10,431 bases of DNA from JAFGDH01 sp964447525. GTDB lineage: Archaea; Aenigmatarchaeota; Aenigmatarchaeia; QMZP01; QMZT01. Within the stretch, counting starts at the first letter, position 1; every line of letters starts with the position of its first letter. Below, piece after piece: positions 6,776 to 10,431 of the stretch. Made by a program: the position numbers and the translations under genes. The DNA lies in the NCBI GenBank assembly GCA_964447525.1, contig CAYUSU010000042.1:1-10431 (forward strand), written 5' to 3'. Below the pieces are notes generated by a model, which was given only the letters and a program-made list of their open reading frames with translations, had not been told where the DNA came from and ran no database searches.

Positions 6776-6830
6776 AAAAAAGGTTGAGGAACCGATTTCG
6801 TTAGATGATTTATGTTTTAGATTCAAGTCA

Positions 6831-7781
6831 TCATTCTTTTATGTCCTCTTCTTCCTTGACTTTTTCCTCGACCTCATCCTTGATGCCGAGTTTTTCAACG
6901 ACTTCTTTGTATCGGTTTCTTATCGTAACCTCAGTCACTCCAATCGCATCAGCCACTTCTCTCTGTGTCTTTTTCTTTCCGCAAAGTACTGCTGCTATGT
7001 AAAGAGCCGCGGCAGCAACGCCAATCGGTCCTTTACCTGAAGTTACATCGAAGCTCGTTGCCTGATCAAGTATCTTCACTGCCTTCACCTGAACCTTTTC
7101 ATCCAGTCCTAAAAGCGAACCGAATCTTGGTATGTAGTCCTGTGGCTTGGCAGGGAGGATTCTTATGTCAAGCTTCCTTGCTATGTAACGATAAGTTTTT
7201 CCTATATCCCGTTTGGAAATTCCCGATGCCTTGGAAATCTCGTCCAAAGTCCTCGGAGCGCCTTCCTCGCGGCATGTGGTATAAAGCAAAGCGGCGATTA
7301 TTGATTCCGTGGATCGTCCACGAACCAATCCTCTTTCCACTGCTTTTTCATAGAGTTTTGCAACCCTCTCATGGATTGCCTGCGACAGGGTAAGGTAGGA
7401 AATAAGTCTCTGAAGTTCGGAAAAAGCGAACGACAAGTTTCGGTCCTTTGATTTGATAAGACGCTTGTGCCACTTAGAAAGCCTGTAATACTGAGCCCTC
7501 TTTTTAGCGGCGACCTTGAAAAGTTCTCCACGACCCTTACCGATTTCCGTGGTTATTCCCTGGTCGTGTTTTGTAACGGTAAGCGGGGCGCCTGTTCTGA
7601 CCCTTCGACTCCTTTGATTATCATCGAATGCTCGCCATTCCTGTGTAGTATCTATCACAGACTGGTTTATTACCAATCCGCAACCTGAACAAACCATTTC
7701 TCCCCTTGACGGGTCATATCTAATATCTGTACCTTTGCATTCAGGACAAGCCTGTTTTTCTTTCGTAGATTTTTGGGTCAT
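6831..7781 (-). CDS. tfb: Transcription initiation factor TFB (TFIIB homologue)
   Basis: Archaeal general transcription factor that binds the TBP-TATA complex and BRE and recruits RNA polymerase. At 316 aa it has the normal length. The N-terminal zinc ribbon has C12, C15, C31 and C34 (CPEC ... CSGC). The B-reader/B-linker region (about 48-69) includes EWRAFDDNQRSRRVRTGAP. Two cyclin-fold repeats follow, with the family-typical RGRSTESIIAALLYTTCREE in the first. The second contains a helix-turn-helix that contacts BRE (REVADAIGVTEVTIRNRYKE). The acidic Glu/Lys C-terminal tail is short. A GGGGGGT run (7784-7790) just before the ATG can act as a Shine-Dalgarno sequence. It is divergent from aIF5A. 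Nothing shows whether it is the only TFB in the genome. Confidence 0.97.
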   Translation of the reverse strand: MTQKSTKEKQACPECKGTDIRYDPSRGEMVCSGCGLVINQSVIDTTQEWRAFDDNQRSRRVRTGAPLTVTKHDQGITTEIGKGRGELFKVAAKKRAQYYRLSKWHKRLIKSKDRNLSFAFSELQRLISYLTLSQAIHERVAKLYEKAVERGLVRGRSTESIIAALLYTTCREEGAPRTLDEISKASGISKRDIGKTYRYIARKLDIRILPAKPQDYIPRFGSLLGLDEKVQVKAVKILDQATSFDVTSGKGPIGVAAAALYIAAVLCGKKKTQREVADAIGVTEVTIRNRYKEVVEKLGIKDEVEEKVKEEEDIKE

Positions 7782-7783
7782 GT

Positions 7784-7850
7784 TACCCCCCTTCAGTGAT
7801 TATAAATATCTAAACGTTAATATAATTTTGCATAAGTTATATATAAAGAT
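7784..7850 (-). promoter_or_regulatory. TFB promoter and Shine-Dalgarno region
   Basis: Reading leftward, this holds a TATA-like stretch at about 7837-7848, a second one (TATTTATAA, 7800-7808) and a G-run at 7784-7790 that can pair with the anti-Shine-Dalgarno CACCUCC through a G-U pair. The distal box would give a leader of roughly 34 nt containing the G-run; the proximal box would give an almost leaderless mRNA. The G-run favours the leadered form. Confidence 0.4.
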
Positions 7851-7884
7851 TTCTATAGTACAACAATCATAATTTGGGGTGGCA

Positions 7885-7919
7885 GCATAAATACTTTTAT
7901 TAATTAATACCATTAAATA
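7885..7919 (+). promoter_or_regulatory. aIF5A promoter region
   Basis: This AT-rich segment has three overlapping TATA candidates: CATAAATAC (7885-7893), TTTATTAATTAAT (7897-7909) and ATTAAATA (7912-7919). They predict leaders from about 23 nt down to none. The correct one cannot be picked without start-site mapping. Confidence 0.4.
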
Positions 7920-7937
7920 GTAAGATAAGGGATTTCT

Positions 7938-8327
7938 ATGGCAGACAAGATTGGTGAAGTAAAGGATTTGAAACCCGGTTCTTACGTCACGATAGACGAT
8001 GAACCTTGTAAGGTAGTCAGGATCACGAAGTCAAAGCCCGGAAAACACGGCTCCACGAAGGCGAGGGTCGAGGCAGTCGGTGTGTTCGACAACAAGAAGC
8101 GCACGCTTCTGAAGCCCACGGCTTCGTCATGCGGAATTCCGATCATCCTCAAGAAAGGCGCACAGGTGGTCAGCATATCCGGGGACATGGCTCAGCTAAT
8201 GGACCTCGAAGACTATTCGATGTTCGATGCGATCATACCGGAAGATCTGAAGGGCAAGGTCGAAGCCGGGAAAGAAGTGGAATACTGGAAGATAGGGGAA
8301 AGGATAATGATTAAAGCGGCTAAGTAA
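7938..8327 (+). CDS. eif5A: Translation initiation/elongation factor aIF5A
   Basis: Ribosome-binding factor that relieves stalling at difficult peptide bonds and is modified with hypusine or deoxyhypusine. The protein is 129 aa, normal for archaea. The N-terminal SH3-like domain carries the conserved loop SKPGKHGSTKAR (32-43), in which K36 of PGKHG is the modified lysine. An OB-fold domain follows (about 65-129). The start at 7938 gives the expected short N-terminus (MADKIGEVKDLKPG). Spermidine supplies the hypusine moiety, so the truncated agmatinase at 9761 is a functional partner. In many archaea the two genes are adjacent, but here three minus-strand genes lie between them. Codon usage and GC match the core genes. 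Confidence 0.97.
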   Translation: MADKIGEVKDLKPGSYVTIDDEPCKVVRITKSKPGKHGSTKARVEAVGVFDNKKRTLLKPTASSCGIPIILKKGAQVVSISGDMAQLMDLEDYSMFDAIIPEDLKGKVEAGKEVEYWKIGERIMIKAAK

Positions 8328-8336
8328 AACGATTAA

Positions 8337-8363
8337 AACATCATTACCGATGTTGATTTTTCT
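8337..8363 (+). terminator. Possible hairpin plus T-run downstream of aIF5A
   Basis: AACATC (8337-8342) can pair with GATGTT (8349-8354) around a 6-nt loop, followed by a T-rich tract (8357-8363). GATGT could instead pair with ACATC at 8364-8368, so two exclusive hairpins are possible. The location just after the aIF5A stop fits a terminator. The stem is short and archaeal termination relies mainly on T-runs. Confidence 0.35.
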
Positions 8364-8386
8364 ACATCAAGCAAATAGTATAGTGT

Positions 8387-8707
8387 TTATTTCTTTGTCA
8401 AATATTTCTGGATATCTGCCGGATCACAATCAATAATCATTTCTTTTGGAGTATCAAAATCGAGATGGTTCTCAGCCACGAGATGATCTTGGATTTCTGC
8501 CGGATCACAATCATGGAATAATTTTTCTGCCTGTTCCATATCTTTTTCTATCATGCTTTTCCATTCTGGTTTCATATCGTAATATTTCGAGAACGTTGCG
8601 GCTATGCTTCCGCCCTGATCCAATATTACATCACGTGTCAATACGTCAGTATATCCTCTCACGAAATTGAAAAGTCCACCAAAATTTTCACTGAAATATT
8701 CTGCCAT
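8387..8707 (-). CDS. Unknown protein with duplicated DCDPA(E/D)IQ motif
   Basis: A 106-aa acidic soluble protein that I do not recognise. It has no signal peptide or membrane segment. The C-terminal half holds two near-identical motifs, DCDPAEIQDHL (66-76) and DCDPADIQKYL (93-103), exactly 27 residues apart. At DNA level the copies (8409-8432 and 8490-8513) match at 23 of 24 positions, which suggests a recent or conserved internal duplication. Each motif has the look of a short helix-capping or ligand-binding turn (Asp-Cys-Asp-Pro). The N-terminal half has aromatic and Gly-rich segments (ENFGGLFNF, DQGGS). The start is supported by the SD-like AGGTG five nt before the ATG and a TATA-like box further upstream. 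It is the last of three minus-strand genes between aIF5A and agmatinase. Confidence 0.75.
   Translation of the reverse strand: MAEYFSENFGGLFNFVRGYTDVLTRDVILDQGGSIAATFSKYYDMKPEWKSMIEKDMEQAEKLFHDCDPAEIQDHLVAENHLDFDTPKEMIIDCDPADIQKYLTKK
8409..8432 (-). repeat. Copy 2 of internal coding repeat (DCDPADIQ)
   Basis: This 24-bp segment matches 8490-8513 at 23 of 24 positions. The 81-bp offset keeps the frame, and it encodes the C-terminal copy of the DCDPA motif. Confidence 0.8.
8490..8513 (-). repeat. Copy 1 of internal coding repeat (DCDPAEIQ)
   Basis: Partner of the segment at 8409-8432, differing at a single base. It encodes the first DCDPA motif of the unknown protein. Confidence 0.8.
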
Positions 8708-8711
8708 ATAA

Positions 8712-8748
8712 CCACCTTATTGATCCTAACGCGACAAATTTTTAAATA
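8712..8748 (-). promoter_or_regulatory. TATA-like box and Shine-Dalgarno of the DCDPA-repeat gene
   Basis: On the minus strand TATTTAAAA (8740-8748) would put the start site near 8718. AGGTG (about 8713-8717) lies 5 nt before the ATG and can pair with CACCU of 16S rRNA. This suggests the gene can be transcribed separately from the genes upstream of it. Confidence 0.5.
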
Positions 8749-8777
8749 GGATATGTATCCCAAATAATCGTTTATCA

Positions 8778-9383
8778 TTATTCCATATAGTATTTCTCGA
8801 TGAGCCTTCTGACGTTTATAGGGAACCCGTTCAAGTGGGCTTCTGGATATTGTCTGATGTCAGATGAGTGAAGACCACTAAAGGGGTTGGAATCCAAAAT
8901 AACATTTTCGGTTGGAAGTATAATGTTTTCATCTTTTTTTTGAATATAGGTTTCTTCGTTTCTTAATTCATGGGCAACTACCTCATTATCATAATCGTTT
9001 ATAATTAAACCCATAATTTTCATGATTTGATCATTGCTATCAAAATATCTGAATTTTTCAAAAAGAGTATCAAGTCCAATGAGCAAGTAATTTTTATTAT
9101 GGTTATTTTGACAAATATCAACAACGCTTTTACCCGTGCTTTCGGTTTCCTTTTCACTCAAAGAAACATTCACTGGAAACCCAAGAGGGACTTCTTTCAT
9201 CCAAGCATCAATGATTTCTATCCTTTTTTCAAAATCCACTCTATTATTTTTTTCCGGATGGGAATATGAAGGGAGAATGACTCCCTCGTTCATTTTGTAT
9301 TTGTTTCCGAAATAAAAAAGACCCATTATATGGTGAAAATGTAAAGGATCGAATGAACCGGGATATATCATCGTTTTTTTCAT
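8778..9383 (-). CDS. NadD-like nicotinate/nicotinamide-nucleotide adenylyltransferase family protein
   Basis: Nucleotidyltransferase of the HIGH superfamily, 201 aa from the ATG at 9383; a GTG at 9392 would add three residues. The N-terminal nucleotide-binding motif is GSFDPLHFHH (9-18), with D12, H15 and H18. An ILPSYSHPEKN stretch occupies the position of the NadD PxxxPPHK loop. GLDTLFEKFRYF (103-114) matches the NadD GxDxLxxFxxW signature. SSDIRQ (173-178) followed by INVRRLIEKYY matches the C-terminal SSTxIR...P..V..YI region. By family, it would adenylylate NaMN or NMN to make the dinucleotide; a related phosphopantetheine-type substrate is possible. Archaea usually use NadM, so a NadD-like copy suggests transfer from bacteria. 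The gene is AT-rich, lies downstream of the mazG-like gene (43-bp gap) and may be cotranscribed with it. Confidence 0.8.
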   Translation of the reverse strand: MKKTMIYPGSFDPLHFHHIMGLFYFGNKYKMNEGVILPSYSHPEKNNRVDFEKRIEIIDAWMKEVPLGFPVNVSLSEKETESTGKSVVDICQNNHNKNYLLIGLDTLFEKFRYFDSNDQIMKIMGLIINDYDNEVVAHELRNEETYIQKKDENIILPTENVILDSNPFSGLHSSDIRQYPEAHLNGFPINVRRLIEKYYME

Positions 9384-9426
9384 TTTAATCACACAATATA
9401 TATCATCATAAAGTAGTAATTTATAT

Positions 9427-9726
9427 TTATTGTTCTGCGATTTTTTCCAACTCTTTTATCTTATCCTCAATCGCCTTTGTGAGATCAATATCGAAATTTT
9501 CAGCAAATTGTGCCAAAAGAAGATAAACATCAGCAATCTCCAGTGCAAGATTTTCTTTGTTTATTTTAGCTCTTCCGGATTTCATGTTATATAATTCTCT
9601 GGATATCTCCCCAATTTCCTCTATTGTATGGTAAAAAATTGTTTCGGTGCTGTGATCACCTTTATTTTTTTCGTCTATTCTCTTTATGAGATCAACCGCT
9701 TTTTGCTTCATTTCTTCGATTTTCAT
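9427..9726 (-). CDS. MazG-like nucleotide pyrophosphohydrolase
   Basis: Small all-alpha NTP pyrophosphohydrolase fold, 99 aa, the length of single-domain MazG-like proteins. Metal ligands are visible: E36-E37-x-x-E40 in TIEEIGEISREL and E63-x-x-D66 in LEIADVYLLLAQ, the EExxE...ExxD pattern. It would hydrolyse (d)NTPs or related nucleotides to monophosphates plus pyrophosphate; substrate not determinable. The start is placed at the ATG at 9726. An in-frame ATG at 9759 would put the predicted TATA box (9747-9754) inside the gene and add a hydrophobic 11-aa extension, so it is rejected. It is divergent from the agmatinase gene, with only 34 bp between start codons. It is AT-rich, like the NadD-like gene that follows. 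Confidence 0.85.
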   Translation of the reverse strand: MKIEEMKQKAVDLIKRIDEKNKGDHSTETIFYHTIEEIGEISRELYNMKSGRAKINKENLALEIADVYLLLAQFAENFDIDLTKAIEDKIKELEKIAEQ

Positions 9727-9728
9727 AA

Positions 9729-9738
9729 TTATATAAAA
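9729..9738 (+). promoter_or_regulatory. TATA box of the agmatinase gene
   Basis: TTATATAAAA is centred about 27 nt upstream of the ATG at 9761, predicting a leaderless mRNA. It begins three bases past the divergent mazG-like start codon. Confidence 0.65.
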
Positions 9739-9746
9739 CCATGTTG

Positions 9747-9754
9747 TATTAAAA
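9747..9754 (-). promoter_or_regulatory. TATA box of the mazG-like gene
   Basis: TTTTAATA on the minus strand is centred about 24.5 nt upstream of the ATG at 9726. It lies 8 bp from the agmatinase TATA box, so the two preinitiation complexes would collide. Confidence 0.6.
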
Positions 9755-9760
9755 GTCAAT

Positions 9761-10431
9761 ATGCTCTATACCAAAAAGACCTTCAATTTCGAATATCAGG
9801 TCGAAGAGGCGAATGTCGTGTTGTTAGGGATACCGTGGGACTTCTCGCAGACAGGTTATCCAACGAGGTACGGTCCTTTCTTCATCCGCGAGGCGATCAA
9901 GAACATGATCGGATTTGATCCTGAGACGAAAGCGAACGTCTTCGAAAAGTTCAAGTTCTGCGATCTCGGGGATATTGAAGTGGTTCCGGGCAACTGGAAG
10001 CCCACGGAGGAAAGGATAAAGGACACCATCACATCTTTATTCGAGGCCAATCCGAAGGTCCTTCCAATCTTTTTAGGTGGTGATCATCTGGTTACTCTAG
10101 GGATATTGAATTCGATAAAGAAATTACATAATGAAAAGATAACGGTTGTTGATTTCGATGCGCACAGGGACCTGCTCCCGGAATTTCTCGGTGAACGCTT
10201 CTCGCACGTGACCTGGGTAAATCACGCTCTAAAAGATTTCGATATTGTTCAAATTGGCGCGAGGGCATGGTCGGGGGAAGAGGAGAAATTGAAGAGCAAG
10301 GTTACCGATGGTTTTCAGAAAACCAACAATCCGGTCTACATAACGATAGACATGGATGTATTTGATCCGAAAATCGCTCCAGAGGTCGGGACGCCGGAAC
10401 CGAACGGTATGGATTTCGAGACATTTTTGAA
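9761..10431 (+). CDS. speB: Ureohydrolase, probable agmatinase, 3'-truncated by window end
   Basis: Binuclear manganese hydrolase of the arginase/agmatinase family; the first 223 residues are present, and about 60-70 are missing given a usual length near 290. Metal-ligand motifs are clear: GGDH with H109, DFDAHRD with D133, H135 and D137, and DMDVFDP with D197 and D199. E213 lies in GTPEPNG, the family's guanidinium-binding region. H149 in SHVTW stands where agmatinases often read HGT. The expected reaction is agmatine to putrescine plus urea, feeding polyamine synthesis and, through spermidine, hypusination of aIF5A at 7938. Arginase or another guanidino-hydrolase activity cannot be excluded from motifs alone. 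The ATG at 9761 fits both the family N-terminus and the TATA box at leaderless distance. Confidence 0.92.
   Translation, partial: MLYTKKTFNFEYQVEEANVVLLGIPWDFSQTGYPTRYGPFFIREAIKNMIGFDPETKANVFEKFKFCDLGDIEVVPGNWKPTEERIKDTITSLFEANPKVLPIFLGGDHLVTLGILNSIKKLHNEKITVVDFDAHRDLLPEFLGERFSHVTWVNHALKDFDIVQIGARAWSGEEEKLKSKVTDGFQKTNNPVYITIDMDVFDPKIAPEVGTPEPNGMDFETFL

Noticed and set aside
6782..6793. GGTT-AACC mini hairpin in the trm1/TFB convergent gap
   Set aside because: A 4-bp stem without a following T-run is expected by chance and cannot be called a terminator.
9727..9759. Upstream ATG extending the MazG-like protein by 11 residues
   Set aside because: The start would sit at or before the predicted TATA box and within the agmatinase promoter, and the extension is not part of the MazG fold.
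1..10431. CRISPR array, transposase or integrase
   Set aside because: There are no regularly spaced direct repeats, and no gene has transposase or recombinase motifs. The only direct repeat is the in-frame pair inside the 8387-8707 gene.

Overview
This window comes from an archaeal chromosome. The evidence is a TFIIB-type transcription factor (TFB), an aIF5A with its hypusine site, an archaeal-type Trm1 tRNA methyltransferase, a tRNA-Phe without encoded CCA, and TATA boxes about 26 nt upstream of many start codons. The lineage cannot be fixed from this sequence alone. The core genes have intermediate GC, while two patches (3382-3831 and about 8780-9726) are visibly AT-richer.

Layout. A 5'-truncated undecaprenyl-diphosphatase homologue (UppP/BacA, +) converges on and overlaps an EamA/DMT-type transporter (-). 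A small protein with possible metal ligands (+) and tRNA-Phe(GAA) (+) follow. Next is a class I aspartate-type aminotransferase (+), whose promoter abuts the tRNA 3' end. An AT-rich GNAT acetyltransferase (+) comes next, bracketed by a 12-bp near-perfect inverted repeat. Then there is a large divergent ATP-PEP-carboxykinase-like protein (-), divergent from trm1 (+). TFB (-) lies convergent to trm1 and divergent from aIF5A (+). Between aIF5A and a 3'-truncated ureohydrolase (probable agmatinase, +) sit three minus-strand genes: an unknown protein with a duplicated DCDPA(E/D)IQ motif, a NadD-like nucleotidyltransferase and a MazG-like NTP pyrophosphohydrolase.

How genes relate. aIF5A and agmatinase are functionally linked: agmatinase feeds polyamine synthesis, and spermidine donates the aminobutyl group of hypusine. 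They are frequent neighbours in archaea, so the three genes between them look like an inserted cassette. MazG-like and NadD-like proteins both act on nucleotides, which suggests nucleotide or NAD housekeeping but does not prove a shared role. Trm1, TFB, aIF5A and tRNA-Phe are information-processing genes. The other genes are metabolic or transport genes without clear operon ties.

Regulation. Seven genes have a TATA-like box centred 24-27 nt from the chosen ATG, which predicts leaderless mRNAs. TFB and the DCDPA-repeat protein instead have Shine-Dalgarno-like sequences. No CRISPR array, transposase or integrase is visible. The most interesting items are the divergent PEPCK-like enzyme, the two AT-rich insertions, and the back-to-back overlapping promoters between mazG-like and speB.
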